NCBI RefSeq assembly: GCF_002221505.1
Contig: NZ_CP011036.1
Coordinates: 1,054,001-1,118,000 of the forward strand
From: Pseudoalteromonas nigrifaciens
GTDB taxonomy: Bacteria > Pseudomonadota > Gammaproteobacteria > Enterobacterales > Alteromonadaceae
DNA length: 64,000 nucleotides
Direction: 5' to 3'
A program made the translations under genes and the position numbers. The notes under the pieces are model-generated. The model did not search any database. It was not told the origin of the DNA and worked only from the letters and a program-made list of their open reading frames with translations. Positions within the stretch are counted from its first letter, which is position 1. The number at the start of each line of letters is the position of its first letter. Below, in pieces: positions 17,560 through 28,017 of the stretch.

Positions 17560-20283
17560 TCAAAGAGAATGCGAGTAAAGGGCCTGATTATGCGCTTTAT
17601 TAGGCTTTGCAGAGCTTAAAAACTCATATCTAGGTCTATTTTCATTAAAAAGGCTTAGCGCGTATGCTTTTATATCTGCAAGGGTTAATGCATTTAATGC
17701 ATCAAGCAAGCGTTGTTGCATATGAAACTCGTGATCGCGATTACCAATAGCTAACCATAATCGTTGCGAGCGCAGTCGCAGGTTTTTATCTGCTTCGGCT
17801 ATATGTGTGGTTAGGCCGTGCTTTTGTTGTAACCAATCTTGCGGGGTTAAATTATCTATATTGGTTAAATAGTCATGAATAAAGTTATTATGGCGCTGCA
17901 GTATTGTTTTGGCTTCAAACTTGGGTGATTGCACATAAAAAACAATGCCCGCGCGGGTGTTAAAAGGCGCGTAACCGGCACCAACTAAATAACCTAATTG
18001 TTGCGTGGTGCGTAGTTCGTTAAAGTAATCTTGATTGATTAGATGATTTAGCGCCATCATTTTTACTTTTTCACTTACACAGTCGGTTTGTGCTTGATAG
18101 TAAATAAGCATAGCGTGATCATTACAAGGAAGCGTTAACTCAAAGCGCGTTACTTTGTTAATTTTAAATAATGGCCGTGTTAAATCGGCTATTACAGCGG
18201 CGCTTTTTAAGTGCGCGGCTACTTTTTTCTGAAAACTAATTGCATCAGCTTGTTGCCAGTTACCATGTAAAAAAGACTCTACATGCAGGGCTTTAAAAAA
18301 GTCTTGTCTAAATTCATTAAATTGCTGAAAACACGTGTTTTTTAATGCGTCAGCCAATTCGTCTGGCTGTGGATTCCACGGCATTATTTTTGCGCCTAAC
18401 ATGCTAAACAGCTCACCTACGGGCTTATTTTGATTACTGTTACGCCAATGCCTTACTAATTGCTTTTTATACTCGGCAAAACGCTTAGAGCAAATTTCTA
18501 CGTTAAATAAAGCATCAATGAGTTCATCAACCAGCTCTAACTGGCTTGATGAGAGCCCCGCTGTATGTAGTGTTAACCCACCTTGATGAGACGTTAAGTG
18601 ATAACTAAGTCCTGCAAGTTCGGCAGGGTAAAATTGCTCGCTAACGCTATCCATAAATAAATCAGAAAAGAGGCGGGTGAGTGCCATGTGCTTTACATCT
18701 TTTATTGCAAAGTCTGAGTCCATTGCCAAGTAAAAATGACCTTTGGCAACGCGAAAGGTGTTGTCTTGTTTAAACCAAAAATCAAAACCAGGCTCTGTGA
18801 CTATTAGCTCAGGTTTTGTTTGTGGCTCAATTATATCAAACAGCTCAACGTCTTTGGTTAAATAAGGATTAACAACAGGTAAGCGCATTTCATTGAGTGG
18901 TTTATTAATGTTACTTAGTGCATCGAGCCAACTAGTCGAAATTTTTTCAACCTTGTAAGGTGTATTATACCAAGCTGCTTTATGTTGAGGCTCAACCCCG
19001 GGGTGAATAAGTACCAAGCGCATATTGTGTGGCTTTAACCATTGCATGGCCATTTCATGGGTGGCGTGTTTAAAGCCTTCCATTAAATAGTCGCCTTGTA
19101 AGTAGTTAGGCTGATCGTAATGTTGCATATTAATGCTTAAGTTACTTACCCAGTCTATTAAGCGCGATTGTTCTTGGTTATCGAAGGCAATTTGCAATAG
19201 CTTCTTTTTATCTTGGTATAAGCGCGGTAGCTGTTCAATATTGTTATTAATGAGGCAAATATACTCAAGGATCATTTCAATAATATCTTCAAAGTATTCA
19301 ATACCTTCATCCGTTAGTGCCATACTAATATTAAAGTCTTTAAAATTACTGCCATTAATGCCACCCCCGGCAGAAAGTGCATTTATCCAGCCTTGCTGTT
19401 TTAAAATAGAGTATAAGGAGCCCGCACCTTCATAACCGAGTAAGTGTGCAATAAAGCTCACTGTTTTGTGACGATAAAAGTCATCAATATTAGGCATTGC
19501 AAAGCTCACTATAAGCTTTTGCATATGCTTATGAGGTTCAATGTGCAGCAGTTTTCCTAGGTCTTGCGCTCGGTATAGCGGCGCACTAATTGCGGGTTTT
19601 GGTTGCTTGGCGTTACCACAAACCGCAGTAAAGTATTGTTTTGTCCATGCTTGGAGAGTGTCGAGCTCCTCATTAGCGCATATGACCAAAGTCATGTATT
19701 GAGCTTGGTAAAACTGCTTAAAAAAGTCTCTTAGCTCGTCGCTAATGCAGCGCTCTCTGTCGGCTAATGTTTGTAAATTACCCACCGAAAATTTAGCAAA
19801 AGGGTGAGCCGGATTAACCGTTTCTTTATGTACTTGGTATATACGACGGCCGTCGTCTTTAATTTTTAATTTAAATTCTGCTTCTATCGCGTTACGTTCT
19901 TTTTCTGTTTCTGCAGCATTTAATAATGGCGCAATAAAAAACCGGCTAAATTGCTTTAGCGCATGTTCAAATTCTTGATTATTAATGTCAAAAAAGTAGC
20001 AAGTGTGCTCAGTTCCGGTCCAGGCATTGGTATTGCCGCCCGCTTGTGATACAAAATTATTAAAGCTACCTGAGTCAGGAAATTGATCTGTGCCTAAAAA
20101 TAGCATGTGCTCTAAAAAGTGTGCTAAGCCTTGTCTATCAACAGGGTCGTCAAAATGTCCAGCATTAACAGCCATAGACGCAGCGGCTTTTGTTGCATCT
20201 TTATCTTGCACTAAGAGTACTTTTAGACCATTGTCCAGTGTTAGAGCGCGGTAGGCTCTGTTATCATTGCGACTGATATTCAA
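17560..20283 (-). CDS. Insulinase (M16) family zinc protease, pitrilysin-like
   Basis: This 907-residue protein has the inverted zinc motif HFLEH at residues 55-59 (H55, E58, H59) and a downstream ERNAIEAEF segment supplying the distal Glu ligand. The full length corresponds to four M16 repeats, as in protease III and insulin-degrading enzyme. The C-terminal half contains the family stretch TTQQLGYLVGAGYAP. Unlike E. coli protease III there is no signal peptide, so the protein is predicted to be cytosolic. It degrades peptides small enough for an enclosed chamber. It is divergent from sixA. Confidence 0.9.
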   Translation of the reverse strand: MNISRNDNRAYRALTLDNGLKVLLVQDKDATKAAASMAVNAGHFDDPVDRQGLAHFLEHMLFLGTDQFPDSGSFNNFVSQAGGNTNAWTGTEHTCYFFDINNQEFEHALKQFSRFFIAPLLNAAETEKERNAIEAEFKLKIKDDGRRIYQVHKETVNPAHPFAKFSVGNLQTLADRERCISDELRDFFKQFYQAQYMTLVICANEELDTLQAWTKQYFTAVCGNAKQPKPAISAPLYRAQDLGKLLHIEPHKHMQKLIVSFAMPNIDDFYRHKTVSFIAHLLGYEGAGSLYSILKQQGWINALSAGGGINGSNFKDFNISMALTDEGIEYFEDIIEMILEYICLINNNIEQLPRLYQDKKKLLQIAFDNQEQSRLIDWVSNLSINMQHYDQPNYLQGDYLMEGFKHATHEMAMQWLKPHNMRLVLIHPGVEPQHKAAWYNTPYKVEKISTSWLDALSNINKPLNEMRLPVVNPYLTKDVELFDIIEPQTKPELIVTEPGFDFWFKQDNTFRVAKGHFYLAMDSDFAIKDVKHMALTRLFSDLFMDSVSEQFYPAELAGLSYHLTSHQGGLTLHTAGLSSSQLELVDELIDALFNVEICSKRFAEYKKQLVRHWRNSNQNKPVGELFSMLGAKIMPWNPQPDELADALKNTCFQQFNEFRQDFFKALHVESFLHGNWQQADAISFQKKVAAHLKSAAVIADLTRPLFKINKVTRFELTLPCNDHAMLIYYQAQTDCVSEKVKMMALNHLINQDYFNELRTTQQLGYLVGAGYAPFNTRAGIVFYVQSPKFEAKTILQRHNNFIHDYLTNIDNLTPQDWLQQKHGLTTHIAEADKNLRLRSQRLWLAIGNRDHEFHMQQRLLDALNALTLADIKAYALSLFNENRPRYEFLSSAKPNKAHNQALYSHSL

Positions 20284-20475
20284 ATGATGCTCCTGAAACT
20301 AAATGTTTACTTGTTAACAACAGATGATAACTTCAGGACAGAGAAATACAGCGATAAGATTTACCTGAATATCATGACAGAACTATTTAAGAAATAAATA
20401 GTGTTACCTTGTTAATATAGCGGAAGAACGGGCAAATTGGCTACTGTTTTATATTCTTTAATTGGTTGATTTATT

Positions 20476-20946
20476 ATGAAAACAATCTTAATAATGCGCC
20501 ACGGCGAAGCAACGCCAATGCAGGCCGATGATGCAGCGAGACAGTTAACCCAAAAGGGTCATATTGAAGCTGAAAAAATGGGGCTGTGGCTGGCAAAAAA
20601 CTATTCACCCGATGCGCTGTTAGTTAGTCCTTACATTAGAGCTCAACAAACAGCAAAAGGGGTTGCTAAAAATAACACGTTTAAATTTAGCGAAACCTGC
20701 AAAGACATTATACCTGAAGGTAAACCGCAAATTGCAGCCGATTACATCGAAACGTTAATAGCGGCGCATCCTGCGTGTAATACTTGGCTAGTAGTGGCGC
20801 ACATGCCCATAGTAAGTTATTTGGTTGATCAGTTATGTGTGGGCCATATGCCTATTTTTAATACCGGTGCAGTTGCCGTAATTAATTATAATGAGCAAAC
20901 CCAGCGCAGCGAATATAAAAACATAAATGCGCCTGACACTGTTTAA
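20476..20946 (+). CDS. sixA: Phosphohistidine phosphatase SixA
   Basis: This 156-residue histidine phosphatase superfamily protein has the N-terminal RHG motif at residues 8-10 (LIMRHGEATPMQ), the second basic motif SPYIRAQQTAKG, and the third catalytic His in VVAHMPIVSYLV. SixA removes phosphate from His residues of signalling or phosphotransferase proteins such as NPr. The length is typical. It is followed 27 bp later by a RidA-type gene and is probably co-transcribed with it. Confidence 0.88.
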   Translation: MKTILIMRHGEATPMQADDAARQLTQKGHIEAEKMGLWLAKNYSPDALLVSPYIRAQQTAKGVAKNNTFKFSETCKDIIPEGKPQIAADYIETLIAAHPACNTWLVVAHMPIVSYLVDQLCVGHMPIFNTGAVAVINYNEQTQRSEYKNINAPDTV

Positions 20947-20973
20947 TGCCAAACAATTTGGAAAATATAAATT

Positions 20974-21324
20974 ATGACAATTGAACGCCTTCAAACTAAT
21001 GCGCGTATGAGCCGCATAGTAAAGCATAACGGTATTATTTATCTGTGTGGACAAGTTTGTGCAGACGCTGAAAAAAATATTAAAGAGCAAACTCAAACTA
21101 TGCTCGATAAAGTAGCTACTTTACTAGATGAAGCCGGCAGCTCGAAAGAGAATATGCTAAGCGCGACTATATATGTAAAAAGCATGGAGTATTTTGCTGA
21201 GATGAACGAGGTGTGGGATGCCTGGGTACCTGAAGGCTATGCCCCTGCACGCGCCTGTGTTGAAGCTAAAATGGCTCGAGATGGCTTGCTTGTTGAAATT
21301 TCGGTTGTTGCTGCAGTTAAGTAA
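20974..21324 (+). CDS. RidA family protein
   Basis: This 116-residue protein belongs to the YjgF/YER057c/UK114 group. Visible features are [25 protein letters not shown] near the N terminus and the C-terminal stretch [24 protein letters not shown]. The Arg in PARACVEA corresponds to the Arg used by RidA to bind the imine/enamine intermediate; its presence supports deaminase activity, but the divergent start of the protein puts it in a RidA subfamily, not RidA proper. A terminator follows. Confidence 0.85.
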   Translation: MTIERLQTNARMSRIVKHNGIIYLCGQVCADAEKNIKEQTQTMLDKVATLLDEAGSSKENMLSATIYVKSMEYFAEMNEVWDAWVPEGYAPARACVEAKMARDGLLVEISVVAAVK

Positions 21325-21353
21325 TTAGCAGCTATTAAGCTGCTAATCTTTTG
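21325..21353. terminator. Bidirectional terminator between ridA-like gene and lutC
   Basis: TTAGCAGC and GCTGCTAA pair around TATTAA, followed by TCTTTT on the plus strand. The stem begins directly after the ridA-like stop, and the minus-strand lutC ends at 21366. Confidence 0.6.
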
Positions 21354-21365
21354 AATTTAAAATGC

Positions 21366-22013
21366 TTAGATGATTAATACAATTAACTCTTTGGGTCCAT
21401 GTGCGCCATAGGCAAGCGTCTGTTGAATATCGGCAGTTTTTGATGGACCCGAAATAAACACCACATTAGTAGGCAGCTTATTATGCCACTGCTCCTTTTC
21501 AAGTAACTCACTAAAAGTGGGGTAGAGTGTTTGGCTATCCACAATAACAAAGTGTACAGGGGGCACTAACGATAAAGTGCGCGGCTCAGCAACTGTAGGC
21601 CACAACACAATCGTGCCCGTTTGCGCAATTGCGCAGCGTGAGCCTGTAATACCAGCCGCTACCTGATCAAACAACCGCTCTTTATGTTCACTAAAGTCAA
21701 AGTTATACTTTTCGAGAGTGATCGCGCTGTTTAGCTGTTCAATCTCGTTAGTATATTGGCACTGCTCGCCGTATAGTAAGTGATTAATATTACGTTTTTT
21801 TAATTCAATATAAATATGTGTCGCTAATTCGCTGCGAGCTATGCTTATCACTTGCGCATGGTTACTTTTTAATTGTGTAGTAAACTGCTCAAGGTATTGC
21901 TGCGGGGTTAACTTAGCATAGTTAACAGCGTATTCTTGAGGAAGTTTGTCATAATCTACTTCTTGTATCTGCTGTTTCAGCTTGTTTAAAATACTTCTGC
22001 GTGCATTACTCAT
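21366..22013 (-). CDS. lutC: Lactate utilization protein LutC (LUD domain)
   Basis: This 215-residue LUD-domain protein has the conserved segment ITGSRCAIAQTGTIVLWPTVAEPRT and a C-terminal VVFISGPSKTADIQQTLAYGAHGPKEL. LutC is one of three subunits of the LutABC iron-sulfur complex that oxidises L-lactate to pyruvate. The gene is last in the lldP-lutA-lutB-lutC operon and its start overlaps the lutB stop by one base. Confidence 0.9.
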   Translation of the reverse strand: MSNARRSILNKLKQQIQEVDYDKLPQEYAVNYAKLTPQQYLEQFTTQLKSNHAQVISIARSELATHIYIELKKRNINHLLYGEQCQYTNEIEQLNSAITLEKYNFDFSEHKERLFDQVAAGITGSRCAIAQTGTIVLWPTVAEPRTLSLVPPVHFVIVDSQTLYPTFSELLEKEQWHNKLPTNVVFISGPSKTADIQQTLAYGAHGPKELIVLII

Positions 22014-23512
22014 TATGATTCCTTGCGTTGCTTTAGCTGCTTTGCTTTTTCACGTTCTTTCACCCGTTGGTGCAATGTTTTTGACGCTAGTTTTGGCGCT
22101 GTTCTAGCTTCGGTCCAAGGGCCAAGTTTCGCGGGTAATAAAAACCGTAGCCGTGTTACTAGCCACATGCTCGATTGATACAGCCAAGGAGAGCGATGAA
22201 TGATGGACCAGATACTCCATATCAACACTTCTTTATTTTTACGACCACTGCCTTGGCCTTTCATTATATGTGGTTGCTGCGATGCTGGTTTGACGCTTTC
22301 TTGGCGTAGTCGTAACAGTAATTTAGGGATCGGAATTTTAACCGGGCATACATCACCGCATGCGCCACATAACGACGAGGCGTTGGGGTGATGAGTAGTT
22401 GCTTCTAGCCCAAGCATGTGGGGCGAGACAATTTTCCCGATAGGCCCAGGGTATACTGTGCCATAAGCATGACCACCAATACGAGTATACACGGGGCAGT
22501 GGTTCATACAGGCACCACAGCGAATACACTGTAATGTTTGACGTAGCTCTTCATCGCTATACATTTGACTACGGCCATTATCGAGTAACACCAAATGTAC
22601 CTCTTCTGGGCCATCTTTTTCACCGAGCTGGCGTGGGTGACTAATCATATTAAAATAGGTTGAGATCGCTTGGCCGGTTGCACTGCGTGTTAATAAGCTC
22701 AGAAGCGGGGGAATATCAACAAGCTTTTCAACCACTTTTTCTATGCCGGTGATGGCAATATGTAACTTGGGCACTGTGGTACACATACGGCCATTGCCTT
22801 CGTTCTCTACTAAACATAATGTGCCCGTCTCGGCAACGGCAAAATTAACCCCAGTGATACCCACATCGGCATGGCAAAATTTATCGCGAAGTACTTTTCT
22901 CCCTTGCTGAATGAGTGCATCTACGTCGGTGGTGTGCTCAAAACCGGCGATGTTTTTTGTAAACAAATCGGCGACTTGCTGCTTATTTTGGTGAATCGCC
23001 GGCATAATAATATGTGACGGGTGCTGTTTAGCGAGTTGTACTATGTACTCACCCATATCAGATTCTAAGCACTCAATATTATTAGCTTCGAGATGATCGT
23101 TAAGCGCGGTTTCTTCAGACACCATCGACTTGCCTTTAACCACCGTTTTGCCATCTTTATCAGCAATAATTGCGCTAATAATTTCGTTGGCTTGCGAGCA
23201 GGTTTCGGCCCAATGAACCTTAATACCGTTTTGTGTCAGTTGTTGCTCTAACAGCTCTAACAAAATCGGTAACTTTACTAAACTACGTTGTTTTATTAGT
23301 TTACATTGCTCTCTAAGTGTTTCTAGCTCATCAAGGTCGCTAAAAGCATTTTTGCGTTTCTCGACCAGATAATCCATGGCGCCGCGAAAATTACTGCGCA
23401 GTTCATCGTTAGCTAGGTCGCGTTTAACATTTTCTTTGAAAGAACGCGCTGAAGCGGCATATTTACTTTCGTCTTGTGTCGCTTGACGTGGATCGATATG
23501 TTTTTCACTCAT
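22013..23512 (-). CDS. lutB: Lactate utilization iron-sulfur protein LutB
   Basis: This 499-residue protein has an N-terminal LUD domain (GITGVNFAVAETGTLCLVEN) and a ferredoxin-like domain. The two cluster motifs are C329-x2-C332-x2-C335-x3-C339 (CIRCGACMNHCP) and C382-x2-C385-x3-C389 (CGACGDVCP). The second motif lists three clear Cys, as usual for this family. It passes electrons from L-lactate oxidation within LutABC. The start overlaps the lutA stop by 4 bp. Confidence 0.92.
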   Translation of the reverse strand: MSEKHIDPRQATQDESKYAASARSFKENVKRDLANDELRSNFRGAMDYLVEKRKNAFSDLDELETLREQCKLIKQRSLVKLPILLELLEQQLTQNGIKVHWAETCSQANEIISAIIADKDGKTVVKGKSMVSEETALNDHLEANNIECLESDMGEYIVQLAKQHPSHIIMPAIHQNKQQVADLFTKNIAGFEHTTDVDALIQQGRKVLRDKFCHADVGITGVNFAVAETGTLCLVENEGNGRMCTTVPKLHIAITGIEKVVEKLVDIPPLLSLLTRSATGQAISTYFNMISHPRQLGEKDGPEEVHLVLLDNGRSQMYSDEELRQTLQCIRCGACMNHCPVYTRIGGHAYGTVYPGPIGKIVSPHMLGLEATTHHPNASSLCGACGDVCPVKIPIPKLLLRLRQESVKPASQQPHIMKGQGSGRKNKEVLIWSIWSIIHRSPWLYQSSMWLVTRLRFLLPAKLGPWTEARTAPKLASKTLHQRVKEREKAKQLKQRKES

Positions 23513-24285
23513 ATCTCACCTCCTGCGGTGGTGCGACTTAATAGGTAGCTGGCGATATGCTCCCCTTGTAATGGCGCTTTTTGATGCCTCAGTGCGCCAT
23601 TAATGTTCATCATACATCCCCAGTCAGCACTGACATAACGTACTACGTCGGCGGCTAGTAAGTTGGCGCTTTTATCGGCCACCATTGCATTAGAGATATC
23701 ACCATGCTTTACTGCAAAAGTGCCACCAAAGCCGCAGCATTCACTTTCATAGTCATGGGTTATTAACTCGACTTGGCTGAGCTGGGATAATAATTTTTTG
23801 CTGGTGATATGCACGCCCATTTCTCTGCGTGCAGCGCAGGAAGTATGCATTGCAACCCGTTCATAAGGGCCGCTATCGGTTAGTTTTATTTTTAATGCAT
23901 GCACTAAAAACTCAGTGAACTCAAAAATACGGTCACAAAACGCATTTATGTTAGGCTCATCTTTAAGTAGTTCTTGGTAGTGATGGCGCATCATACCGCC
24001 ACAAGAACCAGAAATAACCACAATTGGAATATCTAATGCAAAATGCTTCACTTGCTCACGCGCCACCGCTTTGGCTTGCTCGGTATAGCCAGAGTTATAA
24101 GCGGGTTGGCCACAGCAGCTTTGCCCCTGCGGAAAAATAACCTCAATGCCTTGGCGCTCTAAAAACTCAATTGCGTCAATACCTGAGTCAGGAAACAGCG
24201 TATCGTTGAGGCAGGTGCCGAATAAGTAAACCTGGGTTGGGTTTGTCGGGTAGTGTCTTAGGTGTATTGTATTTAACTGGCTCAT
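23509..24285 (-). CDS. lutA: Lactate utilization protein LutA (CCG domain)
   Basis: This 258-residue protein has two cysteine-rich CCG repeats: an N-terminal one (YLFGTCLNDTLFP ... GQSCCGQPAYNSG) and a C-terminal one (HTSCAARREMG ... ECCGFGGTFAVKHGDIS). These bind the non-cubane iron-sulfur cluster of this family. LutA is the proposed electron-transfer/catalytic partner in the L-lactate dehydrogenase complex. It lies 12 bp after the lldP stop. Confidence 0.92.
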   Translation of the reverse strand: MSQLNTIHLRHYPTNPTQVYLFGTCLNDTLFPDSGIDAIEFLERQGIEVIFPQGQSCCGQPAYNSGYTEQAKAVAREQVKHFALDIPIVVISGSCGGMMRHHYQELLKDEPNINAFCDRIFEFTEFLVHALKIKLTDSGPYERVAMHTSCAARREMGVHITSKKLLSQLSQVELITHDYESECCGFGGTFAVKHGDISNAMVADKSANLLAADVVRYVSADWGCMMNINGALRHQKAPLQGEHIASYLLSRTTAGGEI

Positions 24286-24297
24286 TGCTAATCCTTG

Positions 24298-25995
24298 TTA
24301 TCCTAAATGGTTAAGTGGGTCGGTAATATTAAAGACGTAACTGGCGATCAAACCGAGTAATCCAGCAGTGAGTACGTAGTAGAATGTGGGTATGATAGTA
24401 CGCTTTATGGTTGCCCCTTCTTGATTGAGTAAACCCACCGTTGCAGAGGCGGCAACGACATTATGAATTGCAATCATATTCCCAGCGGCAGCGCCGATGG
24501 CTTGCAACGCAACCAATAACGCGCCGGAAATAGACAACGCATTGGCCACTTCAAATTGAAACTGGCTAAGCATCATATTACTCACGGTATTTGAGCCGGC
24601 AATAAACGCGCCTAGGGCGCCTACCATAGGAGCAAAAAGTGGGTAGATGTCACCAAAAGTCAACGCAATTAAATTAGCCATAGCAACAGGCATGGCGTCT
24701 AAGCCGGCGTCGTTCACGCCAGAATTAATTAAAATACGTACCATAGGAATGGTAAAAATTAACACAAAGCCTGCACTGAATAGTACTTTTGAGGCATCTT
24801 TAGCGGCATCAGTAATTTCAGATACTTTCATTTTATGAATAAACAGCGTCAGCAATGATACAAACAACAAAATACCACCAGGTAAATACAATGGCGCAAT
24901 ACTGCCGCTAATATCCGGCTCGTCTAAAATTAGGTTAAATTGTAATGAGAATTGATTAAGCAGTGCTTTTAAATCTGTTGACAAACGACTCGCCACTAAT
25001 AATAACGCCACTAGCAAATACGGCAGCCACGCTCTAAATAACGACATAGGGGCTTTGATTTTAGTGGGGGCGCTAAAAGCAATATTCCCCAGCCAAGTTG
25101 TTGGCCATTTTTCGCGCGGGGCAAAGTCCCATGACTGAGTGGGTATTAAAAACTTAGCTTTCGCGCACGGTACGACTATCGCTAGCCCAACCAAGGCACC
25201 AATTATTGAAGGAAATTCAGGGCCGATAAAAACACCGGTTAACGCATACGGGATGGTAAACGCAAGTCCAGCAAATAGAGCAAAAGGAGCCACTTGAAAG
25301 CCCTCGCGCCAGCTGTTATTTTTGCCAAAAAAGCGCGTCATCATACAGATCATTAATAACGGCATTAAAGTGCCAGTAATGGCATGGCCAATGGCAACTT
25401 CAGAGGTTATTAATACTAAAAATTGCTCCCAGCTACTGTTATTTGTCAGTAATTGTTCACTGAGTAACGCTTTATCTAAGCCATTACTAACACCAATAAT
25501 AATCGGCGTACCCACCGCACCAAACGATACCGGTGTCGATTGGATCATCATGCCAATCATAATCGCTGCCATAGCAGGAAAGCCCATCGCTACCAAGAGG
25601 GGAGCTGCAATCGCAGCGGGTGTACCAAAACCGGTTGCGCCTTCAATAAATGAGCCAAATAACCAAGCAATAATAATAACCTGAATCCGCCTATCGGGAC
25701 TGATATCGGCAAAACCACTGCGAATCGTGCTGATCGCACCAGAGTGTTGCAATGTGTTGAGCAACATAATGGCGCCAAAAATAATCCATAATACAGAGAT
25801 GGTCACCAGCATACCTTGAAGGCTGCTTGCTAAAATACGGTTAAATGACATTTCCCAGGCAAAATAAGCAATAGCCATAGTAACGATTAACACCACGGGC
25901 ATGGCACGCTTTGCTGGCCATTGCAACGGGATCAGCAATAAAGCGGCAAGTAAGATAGGAGTAAAAGCAAGCAGGGCTTGCAGGTATATCGACAT
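24298..25995 (-). CDS. lldP: L-lactate permease
   Basis: This 565-residue protein has about 12-14 hydrophobic helices and the LctP-family motifs [20 protein letters not shown] and [15 protein letters not shown], plus [21 protein letters not shown] near the C terminus. It imports L-lactate (and possibly glycolate) with protons. It is the first gene of the lactate operon, so uptake and oxidation are made together. Divergent from it, 115 bp away, is a LysR-type regulator. Confidence 0.93.
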   Translation of the reverse strand: MSIYLQALLAFTPILLAALLLIPLQWPAKRAMPVVLIVTMAIAYFAWEMSFNRILASSLQGMLVTISVLWIIFGAIMLLNTLQHSGAISTIRSGFADISPDRRIQVIIIAWLFGSFIEGATGFGTPAAIAAPLLVAMGFPAMAAIMIGMMIQSTPVSFGAVGTPIIIGVSNGLDKALLSEQLLTNNSSWEQFLVLITSEVAIGHAITGTLMPLLMICMMTRFFGKNNSWREGFQVAPFALFAGLAFTIPYALTGVFIGPEFPSIIGALVGLAIVVPCAKAKFLIPTQSWDFAPREKWPTTWLGNIAFSAPTKIKAPMSLFRAWLPYLLVALLLVASRLSTDLKALLNQFSLQFNLILDEPDISGSIAPLYLPGGILLFVSLLTLFIHKMKVSEITDAAKDASKVLFSAGFVLIFTIPMVRILINSGVNDAGLDAMPVAMANLIALTFGDIYPLFAPMVGALGAFIAGSNTVSNMMLSQFQFEVANALSISGALLVALQAIGAAAGNMIAIHNVVAASATVGLLNQEGATIKRTIIPTFYYVLTAGLLGLIASYVFNITDPLNHLG

Positions 25996-26110
25996 AGAGT
26001 AACCACGCTTAATTTTTTATAGTAATTTTTATGCTGTTACTCTAGTAGTTAATTTATTGTTTATATATAGTCTGTAAATTAATGAATTGTTTCCAAAAAA
26101 GGTGTAATGA
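25996..26110. promoter_or_regulatory. Divergent lldP / lysR promoter region
   Basis: This 115-bp AT-rich intergenic region lies between the lactate operon and the divergent LysR gene. This arrangement is typical of LysR regulators acting on the neighbouring operon while repressing themselves. Several TATATA-like stretches occur near 26060; no operator is assigned. Confidence 0.55.
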
Positions 26111-27013
26111 ATGGCTAATGCCCATGAACTGACGTTATTTTCATTAGTAGTTGACGCACAATCATTTAATAAAGCAGCAGAGGTTGCGGGGATATCGACC
26201 CCGGCTCTTTCTAAAAAAATCAGTAGGCTAGAAAAGGATTTAGGTGTGCAGCTATTATATCGAACTACCCGCAAACTAAGCTTAACCGAAGCGGGCAGCT
26301 CGCTGTATCAACATGCAAAGTCAATAGAATTACAATTAAATGACGCATTAAATAGTGTTAGTGCCTACCGTGGAGCAATTAGTGGTTCGATTAAAATGAC
26401 CGTACCGACCATTTCAGGGGAGCTACTGTTAGCGCAAGTAGTGGGCCAATTTTGTGAAAAGTACCCTAATGTGAATGTTGATATGCGGCTAGAGAATGAC
26501 TTTATTGACTTGGTTGATAAACGCATTGATTTAGCGATTAGAACCGGCGTATTAGCAGATTCAAGTTTAATTGCAAAGCCTATTATTAAATCGCGTTGGG
26601 TGGTGTGTTGTGCGCCTAATTATATCGAAAAATTTGGCGAACCAAGCAACTTAGACGATCTAAGTCGACATAACTGTTTAGCCTATACCTATCAAAATAA
26701 AGGTGCTCGCGAATGGCGTTTTACTCACCAAGGTGAGGAGGTTAGTATTGCCATTAAAGGAAACTTTTCGGCTAATACCGCACAAGCACTTAGGCAAAAT
26801 GCGCTATCGGGTTATGGCATTGTCTATGTACCACGTTGTTGTGTGTATGAGCATTTGCTAACTGGCGAACTGGTGGCTATTTTACCTGAGTATCAACCTC
26901 GTGAACTAGGGGTATATGCTGTGTATCCGTATACGCGCCATCAGCCAGAAAAAATTAAACTGCTGATCGAGTATATTACTAATGCCTACAGTGAACTTAG
27001 CGATTACTTTTAA
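26111..27013 (+). CDS. LysR family transcriptional regulator
   Basis: This 300-residue protein has the N-terminal winged helix-turn-helix of LysR proteins (residues ~5-62: [50 protein letters not shown]) and a substrate-binding domain of the CrgA-like subgroup ([24 protein letters not shown]). Because it is divergent from lldP-lutABC it is probably the lactate-responsive regulator, in place of the GntR-type LldR found in other genera. The effector is not shown by the sequence. Confidence 0.88.
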   Translation: MANAHELTLFSLVVDAQSFNKAAEVAGISTPALSKKISRLEKDLGVQLLYRTTRKLSLTEAGSSLYQHAKSIELQLNDALNSVSAYRGAISGSIKMTVPTISGELLLAQVVGQFCEKYPNVNVDMRLENDFIDLVDKRIDLAIRTGVLADSSLIAKPIIKSRWVVCCAPNYIEKFGEPSNLDDLSRHNCLAYTYQNKGAREWRFTHQGEEVSIAIKGNFSANTAQALRQNALSGYGIVYVPRCCVYEHLLTGELVAILPEYQPRELGVYAVYPYTRHQPEKIKLLIEYITNAYSELSDYF

Positions 27014-27052
27014 GCTTGTTTTGTTTGATGGGCAGCAGAGTATGTTGAGGAA

Positions 27053-27976
27053 CTACAATAAAAGACACAACCAAATGCTAAAGCTTATACCACTTAAAAC
27101 GGTCGACATAACCACAGTGCTGGCAAGCGTTGCTTGGTGCTGTTTTATTTGATTAGCAATAAGGTAGGCATTAACACCTAAAGGCGATGCACTTAATAAT
27201 ATAAGTACGTTGAGTAGTTGCGCCTCTAGCATAAACACAAATCGGCCTAACAATAATACTAAGCAGGGCAGTAATACTAGCTTTAATAATGTGGCGATTA
27301 GCGCGGGTTGCCAGTTTTGGCTTATTTTATAAAATGCTAAATTAGCTCCCAACACAAATAGTGCGCAGCCAATAGCGGGTTGTGAGAGTAAATTTAAGCC
27401 ATTAATAATATCCAGTGGCAATGTAAGGCCTAAAACATTAGCCAATAACCCTAGGCTAATGCTAAGTACCACAGGGTTTAACAGCATGTTTTTGGCAAAT
27501 TGTTGCCACGAAAACGCACTTTTTTCGCTTTTTGCACTCACTAAAAAGGTGAGAGTAAATAACAATGCACTATGAAAAGTGATAATCATAAATACTATAC
27601 CAATCATTTCACGGCCAATTGCTGCAATAATTATTGGTAAGCCAACCAGTACGGTATTTGAATAGCTACTGCCAAGAGCAAATACGCTATGGCGTTGATA
27701 ATCACTGTGCTTAGTAATTAAAAATCGGTCTATTAAAGCGCCAATTATAAAAACACCCACAACCGCAATATAAAAACTTAAAAAGCCATTTAAGCTCACA
27801 CTATTGTGTAAGTTAGCTTGCGCCATATTTAAAAATAAAAAAGCGGGAATACTAATATAAAAGGTAAATTTACTAATACCAGTTATATGTTGTTGTTCTA
27901 AAAATTGTGACTTAGTGCTAATAAAACCAGCAGTAACAATAAATACCAGCGGAAATATAATTGAAAAAATAGACAC
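27053..27976 (-). CDS. AEC family transporter (auxin efflux carrier-like)
   Basis: This 307-residue protein has about ten membrane helices in two five-helix halves, with the characteristic family segments FYISIPAFLFLNMA, ALGSSYSNTVLVGLPII and LSASPLGVNAYLIANQI. AEC proteins are secondary carriers, often for malate, malonate or other carboxylates. Here the substrate is unknown, though the nearby lactate operon makes an organic acid plausible. It stands alone on the minus strand, convergent with the LysR gene. Confidence 0.85.
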   Translation of the reverse strand: MSIFSIIFPLVFIVTAGFISTKSQFLEQQHITGISKFTFYISIPAFLFLNMAQANLHNSVSLNGFLSFYIAVVGVFIIGALIDRFLITKHSDYQRHSVFALGSSYSNTVLVGLPIIIAAIGREMIGIVFMIITFHSALLFTLTFLVSAKSEKSAFSWQQFAKNMLLNPVVLSISLGLLANVLGLTLPLDIINGLNLLSQPAIGCALFVLGANLAFYKISQNWQPALIATLLKLVLLPCLVLLLGRFVFMLEAQLLNVLILLSASPLGVNAYLIANQIKQHQATLASTVVMSTVLSGISFSIWLCLLL

Positions 27977-28017
27977 TAATATCGCCTTAAATAGTATTTA
28001 ACCAGAGCTGTGGTTAT

